A stretch of 64,000 nt of DNA. Origin: Bacteroidales bacterium (GTDB lineage Bacteria; Bacteroidota; Bacteroidia; Bacteroidales; Marinilabiliaceae). The DNA is taken from the NCBI GenBank assembly GCA_003249255.1, contig QKJP01000048.1:464847-528846 (forward strand), given 5' to 3'. A program made the position numbers and the translations under genes. Each line of letters opens with the position of its first letter. Positions within the stretch are counted from its first letter, which is position 1. Positions 33,208 through 42,837 of this stretch are shown here, in pieces. Below the pieces are notes generated by a model. The model saw nothing but the letters and a program-made list of their open reading frames with translations. It did not search any database and was not told the DNA's origin.

Positions 33208-34605
33208 CTAACGTCCATCAGCACGAACCATCGTACGAATAGTCTTTAAAATAATGATGAAATCTAAACGTAAAGACCAATTATCAATATAATCCAGATC
33301 CATCTTCATCCAGTCATCAAAAGAGATATCATTTCTGGCAGATGATACTTGCCAAGAGCAAGTAATTCCAGGCTTCATCGACAAACGACGCAATTGCCAT
33401 CTTTCATAATCTTTTACTTCTGCCGGCACCGGCGGACGAGGCCCCACAATAGCCATATCTCCCATGATTACATTAAAAAACTGAGGCAACTCATCCAGAC
33501 TTGTCCTCCGAAGAAAATGACCAATACCGGTAATGCGAGGATCTTTTTTCATTTTAAAAGTAGGTCCATCCATTTCGTTAAATTTCATGAGATCTTCTTT
33601 TAGCTCTTCTGCATTAACAACCATAGTTCTGAACTTATAAACCCAGAACTTACGACCTCTAATACCAACCCTTTTTTGTTTAAAGAATACTGGACCTTTT
33701 GATGTTAATTTTATTATTAGCGCAATTCCAATATAAACCGGCGATAACAAACTAACAGTTACCAACGACACAATAAAGTCAAAAACAGCTTTTACTTTTA
33801 ATGCCAAATAATCCATCGGAGTATTGGAAATCGTCAACATAGGAGTTGTACTGAAATAATGCATATGTGTCTTATTAGACAATACATTAAATATTGGCGA
33901 AGACATCCTAAAAACTACTCCCACCTCATTACAGCTCCCTAACAAAGTCATAATATCTTCCATACGAGCCTTTTCGTAAATGTAAATGACTTCATCAATG
34001 GCTTTATTGGCCAAAATCTGATCAACGTCAGCATCTTGCGGCAAAAAAGGTGCAATTGCGCCATGAGTTTCTTCTAGCTCTTTGGTTCCTATAATACCGG
34101 CAATTTTATACCCCCACTCTCCATGCCGAAGCAATTGATTAATAAAAATCCTGGCAGACTTATCACCTACTATAAGGATAGACCTTGTATTTAAACCTCT
34201 CTTCCTTGCCCTTTTTAGGTAGGCATATAAAAATGATTTTTGAGCATAAGCGATTAGAAATGCCAAACCTGCAAAAGTAATGATGGGTTCAAATCCAATG
34301 TAGTAAAGTTCAAAAACAAACTCTACTAAACCAACCAAGGCAGACCCAAGAATAGTTGTCGCAAAGACATTTAACATCAAAACCGAATAAGGTCTCGATC
34401 GATATATTTCATTCATCCTAAATACCTTGGACAGCACATACCAGGCTGTTAAGATCACAAAATGAAGGATCACCGCATCTTTATCATGCAGATAATCAAA
34501 ACGCTCAAAATGAATGTAAAGAGCTATATTAAAAGCAACTATAGCGATGATGACATCTACTATTGCAAGAAAGTTCTGAACTACCTTTTCTTTTTCTCGA
34601 AGCAT
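33208..34605 (-). CDS. Undecaprenyl-phosphate sugar phosphotransferase (WbaP/WcaJ-like)
   Basis: Begins polysaccharide synthesis by putting a sugar-1-phosphate on undecaprenyl phosphate. The 465-residue protein has about four N-terminal membrane segments, a CoA-binding-like Rossmann part (RSILIVGDKSARIFI), a fifth hydrophobic segment near 280-300, and the transferase domain: GPVFFKQKRVGIRGRKFWVY, YKFRTM, LRRTSLDELPQFFNV and VGPRPP. The C-terminal end has the SMKPGITCSWQV motif. This is the full-length family plan. It opens the capsule locus at its left side. Confidence 0.92.
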   Translation of the reverse strand: MLREKEKVVQNFLAIVDVIIAIVAFNIALYIHFERFDYLHDKDAVILHFVILTAWYVLSKVFRMNEIYRSRPYSVLMLNVFATTILGSALVGLVEFVFELYYIGFEPIITFAGLAFLIAYAQKSFLYAYLKRARKRGLNTRSILIVGDKSARIFINQLLRHGEWGYKIAGIIGTKELEETHGAIAPFLPQDADVDQILANKAIDEVIYIYEKARMEDIMTLLGSCNEVGVVFRMSSPIFNVLSNKTHMHYFSTTPMLTISNTPMDYLALKVKAVFDFIVSLVTVSLLSPVYIGIALIIKLTSKGPVFFKQKRVGIRGRKFWVYKFRTMVVNAEELKEDLMKFNEMDGPTFKMKKDPRITGIGHFLRRTSLDELPQFFNVIMGDMAIVGPRPPVPAEVKDYERWQLRRLSMKPGITCSWQVSSARNDISFDDWMKMDLDYIDNWSLRLDFIIILKTIRTMVRADGR

Positions 34606-34648
34606 AGTGGGTTATTTTGGGTGACAAAAGTAGTAAATATCTATTGGT

Positions 34649-36271
34649 TTAAAAAGAATCTTTGAAAGGAGAATAGGTAATTCCAAATCGACAACCAAAG
34701 CTATCATACAATTGCCCAAAGTCTAATCCGATAGAAGAATTAATTTTAATTTGGGTATTACACTTCCATGAAACTTCACCTAGAAGATACCATTGATCTT
34801 TTGCTGTTTCAAAGAAATAATCCTCAACCCTTTCCCAATTATCTCTGGACTTAAATTCATGCGAATAACTCCCAAAATTTTCAGACACCGTCCCCTTTAT
34901 TCGAAATCTCAATCTATTACTCATCCTACCTGAAATCCCGACATTCATAGCAATAACTCTATTGTTAGTTATATATACCACTTCACTCAATTCACTATTA
35001 AGAGAATATAAATTAGACATCCTATTCGTATGAAACAATGGAGATCCCATTACTCGATCATGATACGTCCACCCTTTATAATAAAAGGTGTTATTCATAT
35101 AATCATCTCTTCCTCCAAAATCATAACCAAAATTCGTATTATCAATTAAGTATTGCCATACCTCATCTGAATTCCAACCTTCTTTTTCTTCCCCATATAC
35201 CACACTCATAAACTCATCTAAATCATCATTTATATAATACATAAACAATCTCTGTCCTTTGGAATAATCACCAAAATCTTTATCAAAAAAAGGATCTGGC
35301 GTGCCATAACCGGATTGAAAATCAGTTTTTACAAACTCAATTGAAATTTTCTCAATCCAATTATCTTTCTGAGGTTGAAATATTAATCCTAGAATAAAAT
35401 CTGGATTATAATATTTTAAAAACTTCATTCCGGATGCATCCGCAAATGGTTTTTGATAATAAATTTGAATTTCTCCAAATGAAAAATCTGCATTAACACC
35501 AAAATCCCATAAACCCATATGAGCTCCAGCTGCATTTGTAAGTTCTGCTCCTCCCAATTTCTTAGAACCTGTTGCCCAAAATGTAGGCCAAAAATCTATA
35601 CAATTCACATAACCATCGCTTCTAATCCCTCCAAAAAAAGCAGAATGAATTAATCCAGCATAGGGTTTTATTTGCCACAATTTAAATCTAACAAATGCAA
35701 ATTTTTCATGAACCAATACATCACTAACACTATATTTCATTTCACCTCGATTATCATTTAAAACTCCCTGACTTATTCCCCCTTTTACCTCCAAAAGACC
35801 TTTTGTAAAAGATACCATTTTATATTCTTTTATTCCAAGCCTAATTTTGGGTATAGGCCTCGCATTACTACTCATCAAGAAAGATCCAGTAGTCAATTTA
35901 TCATTATAAGCTACCCAACTTTCAGCATCTTTCCCTAAAGAATAATCTACAAACCACAAATTCCCCTTCACATAAGCTTCATGTAAAAAAGCCTGATTCA
36001 ACTCTCCGGTTTGCCCAACACCTGCTAGGCCAAATTCTGCAGTGTATTTCTTCTTATTCAACAGCTCATAACTTCCTTTTAAAATCATACCTCCAGAAGT
36101 CTGTCCATACTGTTGATACTTGCCCCATTCATTTGCATGTAACCACAAGGGGACAAGTTCATTCGTTGACACCATGCCATAACTTTCAACTTCAACTGAA
36201 TATTTCTTCTGTGCTGAACTCTTTTCGCAAAAACAAATAACCAGAACTAATAAAAATACAATTCGCAACAT
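34649..36271 (-). CDS. Wzi-like capsule assembly outer-membrane protein
   Basis: A 540-residue protein with an N-terminal signal peptide (about 1-20, ending SSAQ) and a long beta-rich, aromatic-rich body typical of Pfam Cap_assem_Wzi, which helps attach capsule to the cell surface. Hallmarks are VPLWLHANEWGKYQQYG near residue 41 and the SSNARPIPKIRLGI segment near residue 140. It lies between the initiating transferase and the divergent PagL-like gene. The start ATG at 36271 is preceded by AGGAG, and a -7 box is 23 bases further up. Confidence 0.88.
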   Translation of the reverse strand: MLRIVFLLVLVICFCEKSSAQKKYSVEVESYGMVSTNELVPLWLHANEWGKYQQYGQTSGGMILKGSYELLNKKKYTAEFGLAGVGQTGELNQAFLHEAYVKGNLWFVDYSLGKDAESWVAYNDKLTTGSFLMSSNARPIPKIRLGIKEYKMVSFTKGLLEVKGGISQGVLNDNRGEMKYSVSDVLVHEKFAFVRFKLWQIKPYAGLIHSAFFGGIRSDGYVNCIDFWPTFWATGSKKLGGAELTNAAGAHMGLWDFGVNADFSFGEIQIYYQKPFADASGMKFLKYYNPDFILGLIFQPQKDNWIEKISIEFVKTDFQSGYGTPDPFFDKDFGDYSKGQRLFMYYINDDLDEFMSVVYGEEKEGWNSDEVWQYLIDNTNFGYDFGGRDDYMNNTFYYKGWTYHDRVMGSPLFHTNRMSNLYSLNSELSEVVYITNNRVIAMNVGISGRMSNRLRFRIKGTVSENFGSYSHEFKSRDNWERVEDYFFETAKDQWYLLGEVSWKCNTQIKINSSIGLDFGQLYDSFGCRFGITYSPFKDSF

Positions 36272-36294
36272 TGCTCTCCTTTTGATTTACATAA

Positions 36295-36302
36295 CAAAAC
36301 TA
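36295..36302 (-). promoter_or_regulatory. Candidate wzi-like gene -7 box
   Basis: TAGTTTTG on the minus strand matches TAnnTTTG and lies 23 bases before the ATG, which would give a leader of about 16 bases. Confidence 0.4.
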
Positions 36303-36365
36303 GTAAGATTAAATGATATTATATTGTAATTAAATAGCCTACAAATATTTTTATAAATTTGCAGC

Positions 36366-37505
36366 GTGAAAAAAAATCTCTACATATTACTAGTACTTTC
36401 TTTTTTATCTTCCTCTTTAGTTGGACAAAAAATATTGGATCTTAGAAATCCTAACAAACATTATTACGCAACAGCGAGAGCAATGTATGGTATTGCCGTG
36501 CCGCATCACACAAGCATGATTTATTTTATAGATGACTTTGCAACCAGTGCTGAAATTACTTTTGGATTACGAAACTTTGATCAAGAAAGCTGGGCTTCAT
36601 ACTTCAATTACCCCGAAATTGGATTAGGTTTTTACTATAGCACTTATGGCAATGATGAAATTTATGGAGAAGGCTTAGCTCTCTTTCCGTATATTCAATA
36701 CAATATTTTCAGAAGACCACGTTTTTCTGTCCAAAATAAAATTGCTACGGGAATTGGCTATGCAACTAAACCTTACGACATAAATGACAATGCCTACAAT
36801 ACAATTTTCAGCACTCACTTTAATATATATATTGGCCTTGGATTAATTGCAGACTACCGTTTCTCTAAGCACTTTTCAGCCACACTATCAGGAGACCTCA
36901 ACCACATGTCTAATGGAGCAGCAAAAAAACCAAACCATGGGATCAATGTTCTAACGGCTAGTATTGGTGCTAAATATCATTTTAATAAAGCACTTACTCC
37001 ATCTCACAAAAAAATCATGCCTCCCAAAAGTAGTTTAAAAGAATTTTTAGTCGTTGCATCTGCAGGGAGAAGTCAAACCACCACCTATAATCCGCAATTG
37101 TATTGGAATGGAAGCATTAGCATCAATTACTTATGGCACTTAAATGCAAAAAAAGCAATAGGTATTGGTTTTGATCAGTTCTATTCTGAAGCCATTCCTT
37201 ATGTATGGGATAATTATGAAACTTCGAATACCATTCCACAGTATAACAACAACGATTTCTTAATCAACGGGCTATTTGTCTCATACAATACTTTTTTGGG
37301 CAAAACGATCTTATTTGCAAATCTTGGTTTTTACCTAAAACACTCTATCAAACCACCTCAACCGGTTTACCCAAGAGTTGGTGCAAGGTATGCGATCACA
37401 AATAACTTACTTGCAAGCTTCAGTGTAAAAGCAAGCTTCTTTAGATCTGAGTTTCTAGAGTTTGGGTTAGGATATCGTTTTAAACACAATAAAAAGAAAG
37501 AATGA
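36366..37505 (+). CDS. PagL-like lipid A 3-O-deacylase / acyloxyacyl hydrolase family
   Basis: A 379-residue predicted outer-membrane beta-barrel with a signal peptide (about 1-20, ending VGQ). The catalytic-type motif DLNHMSNGAAKKPNHG (about 179-194) has the His-x-Ser pair of PagL enzymes. The family removes an acyl chain from lipid A. The C-terminal part (about 230-379) is extra, again beta-rich, so the protein is about twice the length of PagL; it may be two fused barrels or one larger barrel. The start is GTG. A TAAATTTG box at 36354-36361 would place the transcript start at or next to the start codon. It begins a plus-strand island within the capsule locus. Confidence 0.78.
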   Translation: MKKNLYILLVLSFLSSSLVGQKILDLRNPNKHYYATARAMYGIAVPHHTSMIYFIDDFATSAEITFGLRNFDQESWASYFNYPEIGLGFYYSTYGNDEIYGEGLALFPYIQYNIFRRPRFSVQNKIATGIGYATKPYDINDNAYNTIFSTHFNIYIGLGLIADYRFSKHFSATLSGDLNHMSNGAAKKPNHGINVLTASIGAKYHFNKALTPSHKKIMPPKSSLKEFLVVASAGRSQTTTYNPQLYWNGSISINYLWHLNAKKAIGIGFDQFYSEAIPYVWDNYETSNTIPQYNNNDFLINGLFVSYNTFLGKTILFANLGFYLKHSIKPPQPVYPRVGARYAITNNLLASFSVKASFFRSEFLEFGLGYRFKHNKKKE

Positions 37506-38245
37506 TGAAATATTTAACCATATTATTCTTAACGATAATTCTTTTTTCATGCGATTACATAGATAATCTAAACATGGAAAGTGAGGTTATTACGAAAACA
37601 TATCCTGCTGAAACAGTTCAAAAACTCATTGTAAATGCGCCCTGCAAAGTTACTTTAGTAAATAATGATACAGATATTATTATTGCTGAAGGCCAAGAAC
37701 ACTTAGTTGAAGACCTCATTATCTCGACAAATAACAACATCTTAACAATTAATCATTCAAAAAAAGACTACCTCCAAAAAAGCAAGCTAATTAGCCTCAC
37801 AATCAATGGAAAACAATTAGCTGAATTTGAAACCAATTCGGTTATGTACCTCTACTCAAAAGACACAATTAAAGGTCAAAATTTAAACTTGGTTATTAAC
37901 GGTTCGGCTAAATTCACTGACATTGATCTATTAGTAAAAAACGCAACAACCAATCTATCTATTTTTGGAATAAACAATGTTGGAGAATTTATCCTTGGCG
38001 GTACAAGCAACTCGACCAACATTATTATGGAAGGAAGTGTAAATGTATATGCAGATAATCTTAAAAGCAACTCTGTAACTATTGTCCAAAAATCCATTGG
38101 CGAATGTAAAGTTTTTGCCAACAAAAATTTAAACGCATTCACTCATTCTTCAGGTAACATCATTTACAAGGGCAATCCTGAAGTTAATATTGTAAGAACT
38201 GAATCCTTAATTATTCCACCAACTGGAAAAATCATCAAAGAATAA
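37502..38245 (+). CDS. GIN-domain (DUF2807) lipoprotein
   Basis: A 247-residue protein with a lipoprotein signal (ILFSC, Cys17) followed by a head GIN (DUF2807) beta-helix-like domain, common in Bacteroidota envelope proteins. Visible repeats are the VTLVNNDTDIIIAEGQ, SVMYLYSKD and INGSAKFTDIDL strands. The start overlaps the PagL-like stop by four bases (ATGA), so they form an operon with the following GT2. No enzymatic motif is known for the fold. Confidence 0.82.
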   Translation: MMKYLTILFLTIILFSCDYIDNLNMESEVITKTYPAETVQKLIVNAPCKVTLVNNDTDIIIAEGQEHLVEDLIISTNNNILTINHSKKDYLQKSKLISLTINGKQLAEFETNSVMYLYSKDTIKGQNLNLVINGSAKFTDIDLLVKNATTNLSIFGINNVGEFILGGTSNSTNIIMEGSVNVYADNLKSNSVTIVQKSIGECKVFANKNLNAFTHSSGNIIYKGNPEVNIVRTESLIIPPTGKIIKE

Positions 38246-38246
38246 A

Positions 38247-39029
38247 ATGAATTCCGTCCCTAAAACTACACTCTTCCTTACCACATACAATTGGCATGAA
38301 GCTTTAAGCTTGTGTTTGAATAGTATTTTTAAACAAACAATTCTGCCCAATGAAATAATTATTGCGGATGATGGTTCTAAAAAAAGCACCAAGGATGTAA
38401 TAGATAACTTTAGATCCACTTCATCGATTCCAATTATTCATTGCTGGCAAGAAGACAAAGGCTTTAGACTCAATAAAATTAGAAACAAAGCCATAGCTTC
38501 AGCAAATTTCCCATACATCATCCAAATAGATGGTGATGTTATTTTAGATCCTCATTTTATCGAAGACCACCTTATATTTGCAAAAGAAAATCGCTTTCTA
38601 GCAGGCAGAAGATTGCAGATTCCTCAAAAAACTTCATCCAAACTGATCGAATCTAACAATCATATTTTCAGCAAAGGAATTAGAAATAAAGCTATAGCAT
38701 TCTTTCATCAAATTCTTCTCTATAATACAAAAGATGTTAGAGGAGTTAGAGGCTGTAATATGTCTTATTGGAAAAAAGATGCCTTAAGCATTAATGGATA
38801 TGACGAAGAGTGGTTGGGCAAAGGGCCCGATGACAAAGAATTTGCTATCAGACTAGTGCATTCCGGTATTAAAATATTCAACCTTAAATTTTTTGCTAAA
38901 CAGTATCATCTATACCACGGCGAAGAAGGTCTATTGGAGAACTACAGTAAAAACCAAGAAAAGTATAAAACGACCATCGCCAATAAAGTGATAAAATGTA
39001 CAAATGGAATTGAAAAAATAAAAGCTTGA
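38247..39029 (+). CDS. Family 2 glycosyltransferase (with galactosyltransferase-like C terminus)
   Basis: A 260-residue GT-A enzyme. The sugar-nucleotide pocket is IIIADDGSKKST (about 37-48), the QEDKGFRLNKIRNKA segment follows (about 68-82), and the metal motif is DGD (95-97). The C-terminal NGYDEEWLGKGPDDKEF is the acceptor-side motif of this subgroup. The third gene of the plus-strand trio after pagL-like and GIN genes, it starts right after the GIN stop. It may modify lipopolysaccharide core, but its acceptor is unknown. Its stop codon lies within a shared terminator stem. Confidence 0.88.
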   Translation: MNSVPKTTLFLTTYNWHEALSLCLNSIFKQTILPNEIIIADDGSKKSTKDVIDNFRSTSSIPIIHCWQEDKGFRLNKIRNKAIASANFPYIIQIDGDVILDPHFIEDHLIFAKENRFLAGRRLQIPQKTSSKLIESNNHIFSKGIRNKAIAFFHQILLYNTKDVRGVRGCNMSYWKKDALSINGYDEEWLGKGPDDKEFAIRLVHSGIKIFNLKFFAKQYHLYHGEEGLLENYSKNQEKYKTTIANKVIKCTNGIEKIKA

Positions 39030-39045
39030 GATAACCTCAAGCTTT
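39021..39045. terminator. Bidirectional terminator between GT2 and manC
   Basis: A ten-base perfect stem, AAAGCTTGAG with CTCAAGCTTT, has a five-base loop and covers the GT2 stop codon. It converges with the manC end. Confidence 0.8.
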
Positions 39046-39055
39046 CGTACTCATT

Positions 39056-40111
39056 TTATCTAACAACAGACCGACTAAACTCCTTTATTCGCTGTTCATC
39101 TTCTTTTTTACAAACCATAAAGACGCCATTTGCTTCTACAACGATAAAATCCTCCAAACCTTGCAATACAACGGGGCGATCATTGGGAACTGTCACTATC
39201 GTATTTTTACAATCGAAAAGTTTCACTTCTGAGCCTACCACACTATTGCCAACATCATCTTTATCTCTTTTTTCCCAAAGGCTTCCCCAGGTTCCTAAAT
39301 CTGACCATCCAAAATCAGCTGGAAGCGTAAAGATATTATCAGCTCTCTCCATCACACCATAATCAATGGAAATATTTTCACAGTCAGGATAAACCTTATC
39401 GATATACGCTTGTTCTTTTTCCGTATTATAAACATCACTAGCAGCTGCGAATATCTTTGCTACTTCAGGTAAATGCTTCTCAAAAGCAGAAACAATACTG
39501 CTCACAGACCATAAGAAAATCCCGGAATTCCAATAAAAATTACCTGCACTTATATACTCTTTTGCCTTCTCTAAATTTGGTTTCTCTTTAAAACCTTCAA
39601 CTGAGAAGATTCCATCCTGATCTTCTGAAGAGGACTGAATATAGCCATAGCCAGTTTCAGGTCTGTGCGGCTGAATTCCTAAGGTCAATAAAGTCTCATT
39701 TTGCCCAACAAAATCAAGACCCTTATTTATTACTCGTTGAAATTCTTTTTCATTAGTTATCAAATGATCTGAAGGCGCCACTACGATATTCGCGTTTGGA
39801 TCCTTCAATTTAATCTTATAAGCAGCATAAGCAATACAAGGAGCGGTGTTACGCATACATGGCTCTAAAAGAACCTGAGAAATTGGCACTCCCGGCAATT
39901 GTTCTTTTATGATTTCTTTATAGGATGCACTCGTTACAATAAATACATTTTCAACAGGCACAATACCATCAAAACGCTCTACGGTTTGCTGTATCATTGT
40001 TTTACCTGTACCTAAAATATCTAAAAACTGCTTTGGAGTTTCAGATGTACTCATTGGCCAAAAACGGCTTCCAATTCCGCCGGCCATTATGATTAAAAAA
40101 TTATCATTCAT
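39056..40111 (-). CDS. manC: Mannose-1-phosphate guanylyltransferase
   Basis: Makes GDP-mannose from mannose-1-phosphate and GTP. From the ATG at 40111 the protein has about 351 residues and begins MNDNFLIIMAGGIGSRFWP, the nucleotidyltransferase signature at the usual place. Earlier in-frame start sites would add 26 unrelated residues. TPKQFLDILG, the catalytic Lys region, FKEKPNLEKA and the FYWNSGIFLW motif follow. The protein lacks the phosphomannose isomerase domain of the longer type. With fcl and gmd it supplies GDP-L-fucose. Confidence 0.92.
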   Translation of the reverse strand: MNDNFLIIMAGGIGSRFWPMSTSETPKQFLDILGTGKTMIQQTVERFDGIVPVENVFIVTSASYKEIIKEQLPGVPISQVLLEPCMRNTAPCIAYAAYKIKLKDPNANIVVAPSDHLITNEKEFQRVINKGLDFVGQNETLLTLGIQPHRPETGYGYIQSSSEDQDGIFSVEGFKEKPNLEKAKEYISAGNFYWNSGIFLWSVSSIVSAFEKHLPEVAKIFAAASDVYNTEKEQAYIDKVYPDCENISIDYGVMERADNIFTLPADFGWSDLGTWGSLWEKRDKDDVGNSVVGSEVKLFDCKNTIVTVPNDRPVVLQGLEDFIVVEANGVFMVCKKEDEQRIKEFSRSVVR

Positions 40112-40242
40112 GTATTTAAATTGATTTTCAGTTTCACAATATTTACCCTGCAAAACTTCGGGAGAACTCATTAAAACAAATAATCTCATTCTTGAGATAA
40201 ATCTCTTTTGACTTTTATCATTACTCTTCTATCTCAAAAACA

Positions 40243-40265
40243 AACCCACCAAAAATTGGTGGGTT
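40243..40265 (-). terminator. fcl terminator
   Basis: AACCCACC/GGTGGGTT with a short A/T loop; on the minus strand GTTTTTG follows. It lies about 20 bases after the fcl stop. Confidence 0.75.
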
Positions 40266-40285
40266 GTAAAAATAAGTTATTCTTT

Positions 40286-41371
40286 CTATTTATCAAGATA
40301 CCATTGGTACATTCTATCTATACCTTCATCAATCTCTATCTGATGATGCCATCCTAATTTATGTAATTTCGAGACATCTGTTAATTTTCGCATAGTCCCA
40401 TCCGGTTTATCACTATTAAAAGACAAATCTCCTTCAAATCCAACCTTCTGCTTAATAAGCTCTGCCAATCCCTTAATAGAAACCTCTTTTCCTGTTCCAA
40501 TATTAATATGCGTATTCTTGATTTCTTGACTCAAAGCAATCACATCCTTAAAATCAATATTTTCCATCATAAACACGCAGGCTGAAGCCATTTCTTCGGA
40601 CCACAAAAATTCTCTCATTGGTTTTCCGGTTCCCCATATCTCAATTTGAACATTCCCTGTTTCAGATAGTCTTACACCATATTTACTAAGAATAGCAAAA
40701 ATCTCCTCCTCTGATGCACTTCCAGAAACTCCTTCAATTGGATTTTTATCTAAATCAGCTTTCAAGCTATCCCAATCAGATTTTTCTAAACATTTACCTA
40801 AATGATTTTTTCTAACAAGCGCAGGAAGAACATGCGATTTTTCTAAATCAAAATTATCATTTGGCCCATATAGGTTTGTTGGCATAACCGACAAAAAGTT
40901 TGTTCCATACTGAATATTATAGGACTCACACATCTTTATACCTGCAATTTTTGCTATTGCATAAGGCTCATTGGTAAATTCCAGCTCAGAAGTTAATAAA
41001 CAATCTTCTTGCATTGGTTGAGGAGCTAATTTAGGATAAATACAGGTCGATCCTAAAAAAAGCAGCTTTTTTACACCATTTAAATAAGCCGCATGAATAA
41101 CATTACTCTGGATCATCAAGTTTTCATAGATAAACTCACCTCTATATGTATTATTCGCTATAATCCCTCCCACTTTTGCAGCGGCTAGAATAACATATTC
41201 AGGCTTTTCTTGTTCAAAGAAATCCTTCACTGCTAATGAGTCAATTAAGTCAAGCTCTTTACTTGATTTTCCGATCAAGTTTTGATAGCCCCTATCCTGT
41301 AATATTTTCCAAACTGCAGAACCCACCAATCCTTTATGACCAGCAATATATATTTTCGAATTCTTTTCCAT
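40286..41371 (-). CDS. fcl: GDP-L-fucose synthase
   Basis: Epimerase/reductase that turns GDP-4-keto-6-deoxymannose into GDP-L-fucose. The protein has about 361 residues from the ATG at 41371. It shows [13 protein letters not shown] (NADP loop, 8-20), [10 protein letters not shown], the catalytic [11 protein letters not shown] with Tyr and Lys (137, 141), and [11 protein letters not shown]. Against the usual 310-320 residues there is an insertion of roughly 45-50 residues near 190-240, before the GTGKPMREF segment. The insertion is in frame and hydrophilic. It follows gmd through its own terminator stem. Confidence 0.92.
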   Translation of the reverse strand: MEKNSKIYIAGHKGLVGSAVWKILQDRGYQNLIGKSSKELDLIDSLAVKDFFEQEKPEYVILAAAKVGGIIANNTYRGEFIYENLMIQSNVIHAAYLNGVKKLLFLGSTCIYPKLAPQPMQEDCLLTSELEFTNEPYAIAKIAGIKMCESYNIQYGTNFLSVMPTNLYGPNDNFDLEKSHVLPALVRKNHLGKCLEKSDWDSLKADLDKNPIEGVSGSASEEEIFAILSKYGVRLSETGNVQIEIWGTGKPMREFLWSEEMASACVFMMENIDFKDVIALSQEIKNTHINIGTGKEVSIKGLAELIKQKVGFEGDLSFNSDKPDGTMRKLTDVSKLHKLGWHHQIEIDEGIDRMYQWYLDK

Positions 41372-41383
41372 AACAATAATAAA

Positions 41384-41410
41384 AAACAAAGGAAGCTAAA
41401 TCTGCTTCCT
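41384..41410 (-). terminator. gmd terminator
   Basis: AGGAAGC/GCTTCCT (41390-41396 with 41404-41410) with a seven-base loop; on the minus strand a TTTGTTTTTTA run follows. It separates gmd from fcl, so fcl needs read-through or its own promoter. Confidence 0.72.
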
Positions 41411-41435
41411 ATTTTATTGCTCTAATTAATTATAG

Positions 41436-42548
41436 CTATTCAAAATAATTTAAAGTTTGATATCCTCCATCCTTAAGGTATTTATCTTTCTTCATCAACT
41501 TAAGGTCAGACTCCATCATCTCTTTCACTAATCCTGCCAAATCATATTCCGGCTCCCAACCTAATTTCTCTTTTGACTTTGTAGGATCACCAATCAGCAA
41601 TTCAACCTCTGTTGGTCGATAATATGATGGATCAACCTTTACAATCTCGCTTCCAATCTCAACTTGATAATCAGGAATATTACATGCTTTCACAATCCCT
41701 ACTTCAGCTTCTCCACTTCCTTTAAACTCCAATTCAATTCCTACTTCAGAAAAAGACATTTTTACAAAATCTCTTACAGTTGTTGTAACCCCAGTTGCAA
41801 TCACAAAATCCTCAGGCTTATCTTGTTGTAAAATTAACCACATTGCCTTTATATAGTCTTTCGCATGACCCCAATCACGCTTTGCATCCATATTACCCAA
41901 ATACAAACACTCCTGCATTCCTAAGGCAATTTTTGCTGCTGCTCTAGTAATTTTACGTGTCACAAAAGTTTCTCCTCTTAATGGACTCTCATGGTTAAAT
42001 AATATACCATTACAAGCAAACATGTTATACGCTTCTCGATAATTTACAGTAATCCAATAAGCATACATTTTTGCAACAGCATACGGACTTCTTGGATAAA
42101 ATGGAGTAGTCTCACTCTGTGGAACTTCCTGAACCAATCCATAAAGCTCCGAGGTTGAAGCCTGATATATTCTGGTTTTCTCAACCAGACCAAGCAAACG
42201 CACAGCTTCCAAAATACGTAGTGTTCCTAAACCATCTGCATTTGCTGTATATTCAGGGGTATCAAAACTTACTTTTACATGACTCATTGCTGCCAGATTG
42301 TAAATCTCATCAGGTTGAACTTCTTGAATAATCCGAATTAAGTTCGTTGAGTCTGTCAAATCGCCATAATGCAATACAAAATTGCGATCTTCAATATGAG
42401 GATCTTGATATAAATGATCAATACGATCGGTATTAAATAAAGATGATCTTCTTTTAATACCGTGTACTTCATATCCTTTTTTTAATAAAAATTCGGCAAG
42501 GTAGGCACCATCTTGTCCAGTAACACCAGTTATAAGGGCTTTTTTCAT
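41436..42548 (-). CDS. gmd: GDP-mannose 4,6-dehydratase
   Basis: First committed enzyme of GDP-L-fucose synthesis. From the ATG at 42548 the protein is about 370 residues: [19 protein letters not shown] (NADP loop), [22 protein letters not shown], the [14 protein letters not shown] catalytic motif with Tyr-x3-Lys, and [17 protein letters not shown]. These are all standard for Gmd. A -7 box lies about 80 bases upstream. Confidence 0.95.
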   Translation of the reverse strand: MKKALITGVTGQDGAYLAEFLLKKGYEVHGIKRRSSLFNTDRIDHLYQDPHIEDRNFVLHYGDLTDSTNLIRIIQEVQPDEIYNLAAMSHVKVSFDTPEYTANADGLGTLRILEAVRLLGLVEKTRIYQASTSELYGLVQEVPQSETTPFYPRSPYAVAKMYAYWITVNYREAYNMFACNGILFNHESPLRGETFVTRKITRAAAKIALGMQECLYLGNMDAKRDWGHAKDYIKAMWLILQQDKPEDFVIATGVTTTVRDFVKMSFSEVGIELEFKGSGEAEVGIVKACNIPDYQVEIGSEIVKVDPSYYRPTEVELLIGDPTKSKEKLGWEPEYDLAGLVKEMMESDLKLMKKDKYLKDGGYQTLNYFE

Positions 42549-42627
42549 CTGTTTAAATTTATTATCATTTGTCAGATGAAACTCCAAAATAAATTTAATC
42601 ATCCTCCTGTGTTTCAATTTGGATAAT

Positions 42628-42635
42628 CAAATATA
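42628..42635 (-). promoter_or_regulatory. Candidate gmd -7 box
   Basis: TATATTTG on the minus strand matches TAnnTTTG; the transcript would begin near 42621 and have a leader of about 73 bases. Confidence 0.45.
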
Positions 42636-42837
42636 CATGGTCGTTTCATGTGTTTATATTTTCATTATTATCTGACATAGAGTTTAATTCAAAATAGTTT
42701 TTAAACGCCAAGAAGTTAAATTTCCATCTTCAAGCTAGAGGAAATAGTCCTGTGTGCATAGCAGTTGATGTTAGTTTCATATACTGGGTTTCTAGATCTA
42801 AAACATGGATATTTCAACCTCCAGTAAAAAATCGACC

